Assembly: GCA_029555415.1 (NCBI GenBank)
Contig: JAKPSI010000094.1
Location: 1 to 44,656, forward strand
Source: Bacteroidota bacterium
GTDB taxonomy: Bacteria > Bacteroidota > Bacteroidia > Chitinophagales > Chitinophagaceae
DNA length: 44,656 bases
Direction: 5' to 3'
The notes under the pieces are model-generated. The model had not been told where the DNA came from and did no database searches. It saw only the letters and a program-made list of their open reading frames with translations. How positions within the stretch are numbered: position 1 is the stretch's first letter; the number at the start of each line of letters is the position of its first letter. A program made the translations under genes and the position numbers. Below are positions 27,301 to 34,442 of this stretch, one piece after another.

Positions 27301-28093
27301 TGTTCAACCCACGAACACTTCAGTTTGTGTTGGTAAGAATGCAAACTTCACTGTAAGCGCCGCCGGCGGACCGCTCACATACCAGTGGCAGGTCAGCAAT
27401 AACAGTGGACTTACCTATTCTGCAATTTCTGGTGCAACATCTGCTACTTATACAGTAGTCGGTGCCACTGCATCTCAGAATAATTACAAATACCGTTGCG
27501 TGATCACTGCTTCTCCCTGTGGTTCCGTTACCAGCAATGCGGCTACACTGACCGTGAACCCGCTGCCTAACGTAGTCATTACTGCCGCTACAACGCAATT
27601 GCTGCCTGGCAGGACTGCTACCATCAACGCGGTAAGCACTCCGGGTGCGCAAAGCACAACCAGCTACTCCTGGACCCTGAACGGTTCATCTGTAGCCGGT
27701 GCGAACGGAAGCGCTATCACTGTTGACCTCGACCATATCGGTACTTATAAAGCTACCGTTACTGACATCAATGGTTGCGTGAACAGCTCCGGTACCATCG
27801 AGATCGGCACAGAAGCTTCAGATCGCCTGTGGCTCTACCCGAACCCGACATCCGGCGTATTCCAGGCCCGCCTGTACTACGGATCTCAGCTGACCGAAAA
27901 ACGTGTTGTAACTGTTTACTCTGCTAACGGGGTACTCGTATCCAAGAAAGAGTTCACACTGACCAACACAACGAACCCCTACCTGGAAATGGACTTCGAC
28001 CTCAGCAAATACCAGAACGGTGTTTATGTAGTGGAAGTAACAGGTAGCTACGCTTCGAAACGCGTTTCCGGCCTGCTCGTTGTTCAACACTAA
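24377..28093 (+). CDS. large T9SS-secreted multidomain protein with GEVED and P-type domains (paralogue 2)
   Basis: A tandem paralogue of the preceding gene, 1,238 residues with the same domain order: signal region, two Cys-paired beta domains, Ig-like, GEVED at ~514-600 ('VWIDFNQDGDFFDAGE'), Ig-like, P-type domain at ~733-898 ('CTIPHTWVGDLVMVLKAPNG'), further Ig-like repeats and a T9SS type A sorting domain from ~1148 ('RLWLYPNPTSG'). Long blocks match paralogue 1 almost residue for residue, while the region just after the signal peptide is shorter here. The first 19 bases of the two genes are identical. It has its own leader and a strong terminator on each side, so the pair could be regulated independently. 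Function is unknown; surface adhesion or matrix building is the best inference. Confidence 0.9.
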   Translation: MQPKSTHGSVVSFCLRLFAMVLVFLTAANTSFSQNAAAVNGSDNDLGRPNKSAKGVPVQSKLIQQTDRTQACTFNGALGAGDPTLPTRLFRGGISSACGSTQAYPGTTGAGPYYYDTYTIRNTTGACQCVTFTLTTSDATANIQFAVYNGSFNPANLASNYLGDPGLSTGTPPTTLATSLTVANGQDLVLVVFSIGANQAVSNYALAVNNLNCNPPASCAFSGALTGTDTFLGQRLVKSGLSPVCGVANAYPGATGAGPYYYDTYSISNTTGSSQCVTFTLTNTDPSTDIMFALYNGTFNPANLAANYLADPGTSTGVPGVARTINYTVPNGQNLVIVVFGVNASEVTGGYTVSVNGLPCNCSGTPAPGNTVTCNNPVCAGVPFGLSLQNNPFSGGFTYQWQSSTDNVTYTNIAGATASTTTRTQAVATWYRCVVTCVTSGASANSTPVQITMNPVTSCYCAAGATDQVFEKISNVTFNTINNNSTSTGGYENFTAVGTTVVQSQKVPITITLSNGFSSDQGLVWIDFNQDGDFFDAGELVFSSQPSAGPFTGLVTIPANAPTGTTRMRIRLHDTFGALPNATPCGLSDYGQVEDYSITINPCVQGVFTTQPANTATTCGANATITVAATGSVLSYQWQERVNASAVWTTVTNGGVYSGATTTSLTLTGVPVSMNGYQYRVVLSGPCTAIDFSAPATLTVNPLIATVNPTSATICTGSVQQITITNITSAPATTTYSSGAISVAIPDASAAGANHTIPVSGIPVGSVITGMSVKCTIPHTWVGDLVMVLKAPNGQILNLDYFLSGTGGAGATTGFSNTIISSAGTTALGAGSNPYSATFKADAASTATFGPLGPTGFTPTTTSWAPLWSTPNGNYTLAIYDGGGGDVGTLTNWSLDITYVAPVFATGTWTSAPAAPNTIFLDAACTIPYVPGTPVTTVYVKPTVNTNYSVVVATATCTTPATVIPVNVTNPVTAVVQPTNTSVCVGKNANFTVSAAGGPLTYQWQVSNNSGLTYSAISGATSATYTVVGATASQNNYKYRCVITASPCGSVTSNAATLTVNPLPNVVITAATTQLLPGRTATINAVSTPGAQSTTSYSWTLNGSSVAGANGSAITVDLDHIGTYKATVTDINGCVNSSGTIEIGTEASDRLWLYPNPTSGVFQARLYYGSQLTEKRVVTVYSANGVLVSKKEFTLTNTTNPYLEMDFDLSKYQNGVYVVEVTGSYASKRVSGLLVVQH

Positions 28094-28116
28094 TCGAAAC
28101 GAACACACACATACAA

Positions 28117-28145
28117 AACCCCTTGCTTCAGCAAGGGGTTTTTTT
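28117..28145 (+). terminator. strong intrinsic terminator
   Basis: AACCCCTTGC (28117-28126), loop TTCA, GCAAGGGGTT (28131-28140), with seven T from 28139. It lies 24 bp after the stop of paralogue 2. Confidence 0.95.
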
Positions 28146-28165
28146 ATGGGGAGAAGTTCGTTCCC

Positions 28166-28201
28166 CGCAGATCACGCAGATGAAGCGCAGATTTCGCAGA
28201 G
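28166..28201. repeat. interspersed CGCAGA repeat
   Basis: CGCAGA recurs at 28166, 28175, 28186 and 28195 (spacing 9, 11, 9). It resembles the CGCAGAT-type intergenic repeats I know from other Bacteroidota genomes. No coding function is apparent. Confidence 0.6.
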
Positions 28202-28213
28202 ATGCTATTCTGA

Positions 28214-28645
28214 CTTGCGGTGATCCGATTACTCTGATATGAATGTAGTCCGGCGGAACAGATCAGGTAGTAGTTAAAAGCTAAAAGCTAATAGCTAGCA
28301 GCTCAAATCTGGTAGCTTTCTTTAAATGCCGCAAGGCTTCCATGCTAAGATGCGGTGAACAGATTGCTCAGGTAATATTGGTAGATCCGGCGGAACAGAT
28401 CAGCTAGCAGCTAATCGCTTGCAGCTCAAATCTGGTAGCTTTCTTTAAATGCAGCAAGGCTTCCATGCCAAGATGCGGTGAACAGATTGCTCAGGTAATA
28501 TTGGTAGATCCGGCGGAACAGATCAGCTAGCAGCTAATCGCTTGCAGCTCAAATCTGGTAGCTTTCTTTAAATGCCGCAAGGCTTCCATGCTAAGATGCG
28601 GTGAGATTATTACTCAGGTATTAATGGTAAGTTCCGGCGGAACAG
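28214..28645. repeat. 123-bp tandem repeat, about 3.5 copies
   Basis: Full copies run 28301-28423 and 28424-28546. A third runs from 28547 and stays close to about 28605 before diverging to ~28645. A diverged partial copy precedes them (28214-28300). Copies 1 and 2 differ at only two positions that I can see (28330/28453 and 28346/28469). Copy 3 agrees with copy 1 at both sites. Each unit contains a segment in 7-bp register (CAGCTAG, CAGCTAA, TCGCTTG, CAGCTCA; 28401-28428 in copy 1). There are no spacers and no long ORF. Together with the terminator and CGCAGA repeat this accounts for nearly all of the 581-bp gap. Confidence 0.93.
28275..28302. repeat. 7-bp phased array, TAAAAGC type
   Basis: Four heptamers TAAAAGC, TAAAAGC, TAATAGC, TAGCAGC in register, at the junction between the diverged partial copy and the first full copy of the 123-bp repeat. 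Confidence 0.75.
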
Positions 28646-28651
28646 CTCAAC

Positions 28652-28686
28652 TATCCACTATCACCTATCAATTATTAGCTATTAGC
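28652..28686 (-). repeat. 7-bp phased array running into the 3' end of pgi
   Basis: On the + strand five heptamers TATCCAC, TATCACC, TATCAAT, TATTAGC, TATTAGC are in register. The last two cover the pgi stop codon (28675-28677) and its final three codons. On the minus strand the units read GCTAATA, GCTAATA, ATTGATA, GGTGATA, GTGGATA. Confidence 0.82.
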
Positions 28687-30330
28687 AATCTTCTTCCATT
28701 CATTGATCAGCCCGTTCGTTGAACTGTCATGCCCCTTCACCGTTCCTTTACCTTTCAGCTCAGGGAGAATGTTATTCGCCAGCTGCTTACCTAACTCAAC
28801 ACCCCACTGGTCAAAACTGAAGATATTCCAGATGATGCCCTGTGTGAAGATCTTGTGTTCGTACAGAACGATCAGCTGACCCAATGTATAAGGAGTGATC
28901 TTTTTGATCAGGAATGAATTGGTCGGCCTGTTGCCACTGAATACTTTGAAGGGGAGGAGTTTGGCAATAACGTCGGGCGACATCCCCTTTGCCGCCAGCT
29001 CTTTCTCCGCTTCCTCAGGGGTCTTTCCGTTCATCAGCGCTTCCGTTTGCGCGAAATAGTTACTCAACAATTTTTCATGATGATCGCCCACCGGATTATG
29101 ACTCAGCGCCGGCGCAATGAAATCGCAGGGGATGAGCAGCTTGCCCTGGTGGATCAGTTGATAGAACGCGTGCTGTCCGTTCGTTCCGGGTTCGCCCCAG
29201 ATCACGGGTCCTGTTGCATAGTTCACCGGATCACCGTTACGGTCAATGGATTTGCCATTGCTCTCCATATTGCCCTGCTGGAAATAGGCTGCGAAACGAT
29301 GCAGGTACTGATCGTAGGGGAGGATAGCCTCTGTTTGCGCACCCATGAAATTGGTATACCACAGTCCGATCAGCGCCATCAGCACCGGGATATTCTTCTC
29401 CGCTTTGGTATTACGGTAGTGAAGGTCCGCACTGTATGCGCCTTTCAACAATTCCTCGAAATGTTTATAGCCGATGTTCAGGACAATGGACAGTCCGATC
29501 GCACTCCATAAAGAGTAGCGGCCACCGACCCAGTCCCAGAATTCGAACATGTTCTTCTTGTCGATCCCGAAAGCGACCACCTCTTTTTCATTGGTGGATA
29601 ATGCCACGAAATGCTTCGCGATATGTTTCTCCTGTTTCGCATGTTTCAGGAACCAGGCCCTTGCCGTGTGGGCATTGGTCATCGTTTCCTGCGTAGTGAA
29701 TGTTTTCGACGCGATCAGGAAAAGCGTCTGCTCTGGTTTCACTTTCTTCAGCACTTCCGTGATATGTGTACCATCGATATTTGAAACGAAATAGCTTTCA
29801 ATGTGCTCCGGCTTGTAAGGACGCAATGCTTCCGTGACCATCAACGGACCCAGATCACTGCCGCCGATCCCGATATTGACGATGTACCGGATCTGTTTGC
29901 CGGTATACCCCGCAAAGGTCCCTTTATGAACCGCATTACTGAAGCTCTTCATCTTCTTCAGTACCGCCTGCACCATGGGCATTACATCTTTACCCTCTGT
30001 TCTGACCGGCTTGCTTGAAAAATTACGTAAGGCTGTATGCAAGACCGCACGCTGTTCGGTCTCATTGATCAGTTCCCCACTGAACATCGCCTTCTTTGCT
30101 GCATCCAGTCCGCATTCACGGGCCAGTTGCTGTAATAGCGATAAAGTTTCATCCGTAATGATGTTCTTGGAGTAATCGAACAGGATGTCTTCAAAACGAA
30201 TGGAAAGACGCTTGAAACGGTCCGGTTCTTTCCGGAACAGTTCACGCATGCTGACATTATTCACTTGCTCCCGGTGCGCGGTCAGCGCTTTCCAGGCTTT
30301 TGTAGAGGCGGGATTGATCTTGGGTAACAT
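28675..30330 (-). CDS. pgi: glucose-6-phosphate isomerase
   Basis: Cytoplasmic glycolytic enzyme interconverting glucose-6-phosphate and fructose-6-phosphate; 551 residues, the normal length of the long bacterial form. Both family signatures are visible: '[16 protein letters not shown]' in the middle and '[14 protein letters not shown]' near the C-terminus. The '[10 protein letters not shown]' phosphate-binding loop and '[12 protein letters not shown]' are also present. It starts 12 bp after the end of the threonine aldolase gene on the same strand, so the two may be co-transcribed. The last three codons and the stop lie inside a heptamer repeat array, so the extreme C-terminus (I-A-N-S) may have been shaped by the repeat. 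Confidence 0.97.
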   Translation of the reverse strand: MLPKINPASTKAWKALTAHREQVNNVSMRELFRKEPDRFKRLSIRFEDILFDYSKNIITDETLSLLQQLARECGLDAAKKAMFSGELINETEQRAVLHTALRNFSSKPVRTEGKDVMPMVQAVLKKMKSFSNAVHKGTFAGYTGKQIRYIVNIGIGGSDLGPLMVTEALRPYKPEHIESYFVSNIDGTHITEVLKKVKPEQTLFLIASKTFTTQETMTNAHTARAWFLKHAKQEKHIAKHFVALSTNEKEVVAFGIDKKNMFEFWDWVGGRYSLWSAIGLSIVLNIGYKHFEELLKGAYSADLHYRNTKAEKNIPVLMALIGLWYTNFMGAQTEAILPYDQYLHRFAAYFQQGNMESNGKSIDRNGDPVNYATGPVIWGEPGTNGQHAFYQLIHQGKLLIPCDFIAPALSHNPVGDHHEKLLSNYFAQTEALMNGKTPEEAEKELAAKGMSPDVIAKLLPFKVFSGNRPTNSFLIKKITPYTLGQLIVLYEHKIFTQGIIWNIFSFDQWGVELGKQLANNILPELKGKGTVKGHDSSTNGLINEWKKIANS

Positions 30331-30342
30331 GCCCCGAAGGTA

Positions 30343-31359
30343 CTACAGTTGCGCAAAGCAGTCAATCGTTTGCTGCAGCATTTTTTCCGTGATATCAAGA
30401 TGAACCACCAGCCTTACCCGATTGGGGGAGATGGCATAACCCAGGATATCATACGTCTTCAGTTTGGCAACCAGTTCCGGTGCCGTGATCTTATCGGTGC
30501 ATTCAAAGATGATGATATTGGTCTCCACCGGCAGTACCGATTCGATGAAATCCTTTTTACTGATCGCATCCGCGATCTTCCGCGCCCGTGCGTGATCCTC
30601 CGCCAACCGCTGGATATTATTCTCCAGTGCATAGATACCCGCAGCTGCCAGAAAACCCGCCTGGCGCATGCCCCCACCGAATACTTTACGGACACGTCGT
30701 GCTTTTTTGATGAAGTCTTTCTTGCCCAGCAACAGACTGCCTACCGGACAACCCAGGCTCTTGCTCAGGCAAATGGAAATGCTGTCGAACACTTCTCCGT
30801 ATTGTTTCGGATTTTCATTTTTCGCCACCAGCGCATTCCATAAACGGGCGCCATCCAAGTGGAATCCCAGGCCATGCTCTTTCGCAACCTGACCTATTTT
30901 TCTGATCTCCTCAAAATCATAGCAACTACCGCCACCCCGGTTACTGGTATTTTCCAGAGAGACCAGCCTGCTGTTCGCACGATGCGGATCATCCGGGTTA
31001 ATGGCGGCCTTCACCTGTGCAGCGGTGATCCTGCCCAGGTCTCCCTGCAGCAGTTTGACAGAGGCACCTGAATTAAAGGCGATACCGCCTCCCTCGTATT
31101 GATACACGTGTGAAGTCTCATCACAGATCACTTCATCCCCGGGCTGCGTATGGCATTTGATAGCGATCTGATTGGTCATGGTTCCGGAAGGGCAGAAGAG
31201 GGCCGCTTCCATGCCGAACATGCCCGCTGCCAGACTTTCCAGCCCATTGATGGATGGATCTTCCCCGAAAACATCATCACCCACCTGCGCCTTCATCATG
31301 GCCTCATGCATGCCGGGTCCCGGCTTCGTAACGGTATCTGAACGGAAATCAACGGGCAT
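30343..31359 (-). CDS. ltaE: low-specificity L-threonine aldolase
   Basis: PLP-dependent enzyme cleaving L-threonine or allo-threonine to glycine and acetaldehyde. With the ATG at 31359 it has 338 residues, the family length, and begins 'MPVDFRSDTVTKPGPGMHEAM', the canonical start. Landmarks are 'VGDDVFGEDPSINGLE', 'CDETSHVYQYEGG', 'HLDGARLWNALVA' and the PLP lysine in 'ICLSKSLGCPVGSLL'. The frame stays open to an ATG at 31446, but the extra 29 residues (Cys- and Phe-rich) match nothing in the family. It is followed by pgi after 12 bp. A promoter between this gene and the divergent TonB-type gene is not obvious on the minus strand. Confidence 0.93.
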   Translation of the reverse strand: MPVDFRSDTVTKPGPGMHEAMMKAQVGDDVFGEDPSINGLESLAAGMFGMEAALFCPSGTMTNQIAIKCHTQPGDEVICDETSHVYQYEGGGIAFNSGASVKLLQGDLGRITAAQVKAAINPDDPHRANSRLVSLENTSNRGGGSCYDFEEIRKIGQVAKEHGLGFHLDGARLWNALVAKNENPKQYGEVFDSISICLSKSLGCPVGSLLLGKKDFIKKARRVRKVFGGGMRQAGFLAAAGIYALENNIQRLAEDHARARKIADAISKKDFIESVLPVETNIIIFECTDKITAPELVAKLKTYDILGYAISPNRVRLVVHLDITEKMLQQTIDCFAQL

Positions 31360-31568
31360 ATTCAAAGTTTTCTGCAATATAAAGAAACAGGCCCTGAACG
31401 CCTTAAACTCCAGTAAATGACCCTTTCCGGCCTGAAAACACTCCAAAATGTACTGTCCTTATATATATGACCGGGATCAGGCCGCTTATCTCCCAAAACC
31501 TCCCTTCATCCTAAAATTGCGGTTTTTTGTAACCAGTTTTCCTGTTTGGCGTCCCATTCATATCCTGC

Positions 31569-31644
31569 TAAACGGCCAATCATCACTATTTACGGCCGTT
31601 TACTTTAAAACAATGTAGTTGGCAATGCAAAGTACCTATCTTTG
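31569..31644 (+). promoter_or_regulatory. regulatory region of the outer-membrane barrel gene: inverted repeat plus -7 box
   Basis: TAAACGGCC (31569-31577) and GGCCGTTTA (31594-31602) form a perfect 9-bp inverted repeat with a 16-nt spacer. A -7 element TATCTTTG lies downstream at 31637-31644; the nearest TTG (31619-31621) is at a short 15-bp spacing. The inverted repeat ends 34 bp before the -7 box, just upstream of where the -33 element would sit, as an activator or repressor site would. This lies in the 333-bp divergent gap, where I see no gene. Confidence 0.5.
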
Positions 31645-31692
31645 AGTTGTAATCATTAAAACAAAGTACTAATCAATAAAAAAACCAACAAA

Positions 31693-34146
31693 ATGAGAAA
31701 GATTCTGATCCTGATGCTGATTGGTTCAACCTTATCCCTCAGCAGCCTGGCACAGCAAAAAACCGGTAAGATCACCGGTGTCGTGACCGACGGCAGTGCC
31801 AAAGTCCTTGAATCGGCCACGATCACCCTTTTAAGGGCTGGCGACTCCACCGTTGCCAAGATCAGCGTGGCTGACAGAACAGGGGCTTATAGTTTCGAAG
31901 ATGTTCCCGCCGGACGCTATATCGTATCCATCAGCGCCGTTGGCCACCAGAAAGGCTGGTCAGCACCCGTTGAAGTAAGTGGTGGTGCAGATGTGGTGAC
32001 CGTAAAAACGATCGACCTGATCCCGGAAGCAAAGACCATTTCAGCCGTGACCGTCACCGCTAAGAAACCCCTGATCGAACAGAAACCCGACCGTACCGTG
32101 GTGAATGTGGAAGCCTCTGTTACCAACGTGGGTAATTCCGCTCTTGAAGTGCTGGAGAAATCGCCTGGTGTAACGGTCGACAAGGACGGTAATATCAGTC
32201 TGCGTGGCAAACAAGGTGTTCAGATCTATATTGATGGCCGCCCGAGTTATCTCAGTGGTGCTGATCTCGCCAATCTGCTGAAGAGCATGAGTTCTTCTCA
32301 ACTGGATCAGATCGAGATCATGACCAATCCTCCCGCTAAATATGATGCGGCAGGTAATGCAGGTGTGATCAATATCAAAACAAAGAAGAATAAAATGTTC
32401 GGTTTCAACGGTAGCCTGACTACCGGCTACACCCAGGGCAGATACGGCCGTTTCAATGAATCCGGCAATTTCAACTACCGGAACGGCAAATTCAATCTGT
32501 TCAGCAGCCTGAACTATAACAGCAATAAGAACGAACAGGAATTATTCATCTACCGCAATTTCCGCGAAACGAGTACAAAGAACATCCTTTCCATTTTCGA
32601 TCAGGAAGCAAAAATGAATAACAAGTCTGAGTATTACAATGCAAAGGCCGGATTCGACTATAATGCTTCCAAAAAAACAACACTGGGTGTTGTGCTGAAC
32701 ACCTATTATAATCCCAGTACCTGGACCAGTAATACAGTTACTTCCATCTTTGACCCTCAGCGTGTTTTTCAGAGCCAGACCATGACTTTGTCAAGCAATA
32801 CTGAAAAATGGAAGAACTACAGCGGCAATTTTAATTTCCGCACCACGATCGACACAGCAGGTCAGGAGCTGACTGGTGATCTGGATTATATGAAATATAG
32901 TTCCGCCAGCACTCAACCGCTGACCAGCGCATACTTTGATGCACACGGACTTCCCGTTGGCCGTATCGATACACTGAACGGAGCCCTGCCTTCAGACATC
33001 CGTATCGCCAGCGCCAAACTGGATTATACCAAACCGCTGAAGAAAGGCGCCAAGTTCGAAGCCGGTCTTAAATCCAGCTTTGTCAAAACGGATAACAATG
33101 CCATGTACGACAGTATCATCAATGGTCAGTCCGTGCATGATTATAACCGCAGCAATCACTTCGTGTATGACGAGAACATCAACGCGGTATATGTGAATTA
33201 CAGCCAGCCGCTGAATAAAAAATGGAATGCGCAGATCGGTCTGCGTCTGGAGAATACCATCGCGAAGGGAAAACAACTGACAACAGGTGTCAACTTCTCC
33301 CGTAACTACACACAGTTGTTCCCCACGGCTTATCTGCAATACGCTATGAATGAAAAGAATCAGTTCGTACTGAATTATGGCAGACGCGTGGAACGCCCGG
33401 ATTATGGTGACCTGAATCCATTCATTCACTTCATCGACCGTTATACTTTTGAACAGGGAAACCCGAATCTGGCTCCGCAGTTCAGTCATAACGTGGAATT
33501 GAGTCATACTTATAAAGGATTCCTCACCACTACACTGAACTATTCCAAAACAAAGGATATCATTCAGCAGGTGCTGGAACAGCATGAAGCGACTCAGGAA
33601 ACGTTTATCCGCCGCGCAAATATCGCCAGCCAGGAACAAGTGGGTTTGACCGTAACCGCATATAAGGAGATCAAAAAATGGTGGACAGCCAGTGTATACG
33701 CAAATCTTGCCTATAACCGTTTCAAAGGATTGGTGAATAATGAACCTGTGGACCTTGACCTCGCGATGTACCTCGTACAAGTGCAACAGCAATTTAAATG
33801 GGGCAAAGGCTGGGCAGCGGAAGTCAGTGGATTTTACCGCAGCAAAGGGCTGGAAGGCGTAATGTTCATCAAGCCCATCGCTCAGGTGAGCGCAGGCTTC
33901 AGCAAACAGGTGATGAAGAATAAAGCGACCGTGAAACTGAGCTTCAACGATATTTTCGCCATGAGTGTATTCAGAGGCTACAGCCAGTACGGTACCGTGG
34001 ATGCGCGTTTCAAGAATGTGAACGACCGTCAAACCGCCGGACTGAGTTTCAACTGGCGTTTCAATAAAGGAAAACTGAAAGCATCTGGCAGCCGCCACGA
34101 AGGCAGTGCGAGTGAAGAGGCGAACCGGGTGAAGACGGGACACTAG
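31693..34146 (+). CDS. TonB-dependent receptor-like outer-membrane beta-barrel protein
   Basis: An 817-residue outer-membrane protein with a signal peptide cut near 'SLAQQ'. A carboxypeptidase-regulatory-like domain follows (~25-115, 'GKITGVVTDGSAKVLESATITLL'). Next comes a plug domain (~125-230) with 'EVLEKSPGVTVDKDGNISLRG' and 'QIEIMTNPPAKYDAAGNAGV', the hallmark of the 'outer membrane protein beta-barrel' TonB-type family rather than of SusC. The remainder is barrel. No SusD gene accompanies it, so it is not a glycan importer of the SusCD type; siderophore, metal or peptide transport is possible. The C-terminus is a short hydrophilic tail without the usual terminal aromatic strand. Arrays of heptamers follow within a few bases of the stop. 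Confidence 0.88.
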   Translation: MRKILILMLIGSTLSLSSLAQQKTGKITGVVTDGSAKVLESATITLLRAGDSTVAKISVADRTGAYSFEDVPAGRYIVSISAVGHQKGWSAPVEVSGGADVVTVKTIDLIPEAKTISAVTVTAKKPLIEQKPDRTVVNVEASVTNVGNSALEVLEKSPGVTVDKDGNISLRGKQGVQIYIDGRPSYLSGADLANLLKSMSSSQLDQIEIMTNPPAKYDAAGNAGVINIKTKKNKMFGFNGSLTTGYTQGRYGRFNESGNFNYRNGKFNLFSSLNYNSNKNEQELFIYRNFRETSTKNILSIFDQEAKMNNKSEYYNAKAGFDYNASKKTTLGVVLNTYYNPSTWTSNTVTSIFDPQRVFQSQTMTLSSNTEKWKNYSGNFNFRTTIDTAGQELTGDLDYMKYSSASTQPLTSAYFDAHGLPVGRIDTLNGALPSDIRIASAKLDYTKPLKKGAKFEAGLKSSFVKTDNNAMYDSIINGQSVHDYNRSNHFVYDENINAVYVNYSQPLNKKWNAQIGLRLENTIAKGKQLTTGVNFSRNYTQLFPTAYLQYAMNEKNQFVLNYGRRVERPDYGDLNPFIHFIDRYTFEQGNPNLAPQFSHNVELSHTYKGFLTTTLNYSKTKDIIQQVLEQHEATQETFIRRANIASQEQVGLTVTAYKEIKKWWTASVYANLAYNRFKGLVNNEPVDLDLAMYLVQVQQQFKWGKGWAAEVSGFYRSKGLEGVMFIKPIAQVSAGFSKQVMKNKATVKLSFNDIFAMSVFRGYSQYGTVDARFKNVNDRQTAGLSFNWRFNKGKLKASGSRHEGSASEEANRVKTGH

Positions 34147-34148
34147 AA

Positions 34149-34190
34149 TAGTCATTAGTCCGTAGTCCGTAGTCTTTAGTCGGTAGTCAG
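34149..34190. repeat. 7-bp phased array, TAGTCNN type
   Basis: Six heptamers in register: TAGTCAT, TAGTCCG, TAGTCCG, TAGTCTT, TAGTCGG, TAGTCAG. It starts 3 bp after the stop codon of the outer-membrane barrel gene. Confidence 0.92.
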
Positions 34191-34206
34191 GACACAGAGG
34201 GAGGGA

Positions 34207-34241
34207 GGCGGAAGGCAGTAGGCAGCGAGTAGTCGGCAGTG
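34207..34241. repeat. 7-bp phased array, GGCAGNN type
   Basis: Five heptamers GGCGGAA, GGCAGTA, GGCAGCG, AGTAGTC, GGCAGTG in register, between the TAGTCNN and CAACCCG arrays. The fourth unit resembles the TAGTCNN type. Confidence 0.7.
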
Positions 34242-34276
34242 ATCTAGTAACTAAAAACACTTTTCGTTACGAAGGA

Positions 34277-34353
34277 CAACCCGCAACCCGCAACCCGCAA
34301 CCCGCAACCCGCAACCCGCAACCCGCAACCCGCAACCCGCAACCCGCAACCCG
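34277..34353. repeat. CAACCCG array, eleven perfect copies
   Basis: Eleven exact copies of the heptamer CAACCCG, 77 bp in all, with no interruption. It fills most of the remaining gap between the outer-membrane barrel gene and yajQ. Being perfect, it is the youngest or most unstable array in the window. Confidence 0.98.
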
Positions 34354-34382
34354 TATATAGGACCATTTCCCATTAAACCTTC

Positions 34383-34412
34383 AAAGAGGCCGTTGAATTC
34401 AGCGGCCTCTTT
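34383..34412 (+). terminator. bidirectional terminator-like hairpin before yajQ
   Basis: AAAGAGGCCG (34383-34392) and CGGCCTCTTT (34403-34412) form a perfect 10-bp stem with loop TTGAATTCAG. T-runs at both ends suggest it could terminate either strand. The yajQ promoter's TTG lies in its loop. Confidence 0.7.
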
Positions 34413-34421
34413 CTATATTTG
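34393..34421 (+). promoter_or_regulatory. yajQ promoter
   Basis: TTG at 34393-34395, an 18-bp spacer, then TATATTTG at 34414-34421. A perfect TAnnTTTG -7 box predicts a leader of about 15 nt before the ATG at 34443. Confidence 0.65.
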
Positions 34422-34442
34422 TAAGAACCAAAACATCCCGGT

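Noticed and set aside
28301-28669. Regular ~123-bp repeats as a CRISPR array
   Set aside because: The whole unit repeats; there are no unique spacers and no cas genes nearby.
31360-31446. N-terminal extension of the threonine aldolase
   Set aside because: The 29 extra residues are outside the family's conserved start MPVDFRSDTV; the internal ATG fits family length.
32992-34260. Long minus-strand ORF of 422 codons
   Set aside because: It lies almost wholly antisense to the outer-membrane barrel gene, its product is Cys/His/Ile-rich with no recognisable domain, and it runs into the repeat region.
34277-34353. CAACCCG array as a CRISPR or origin iteron set
   Set aside because: Units are 7 bp, directly abutting, with no spacers, and no replication genes or DnaA-type boxes are seen next to it.
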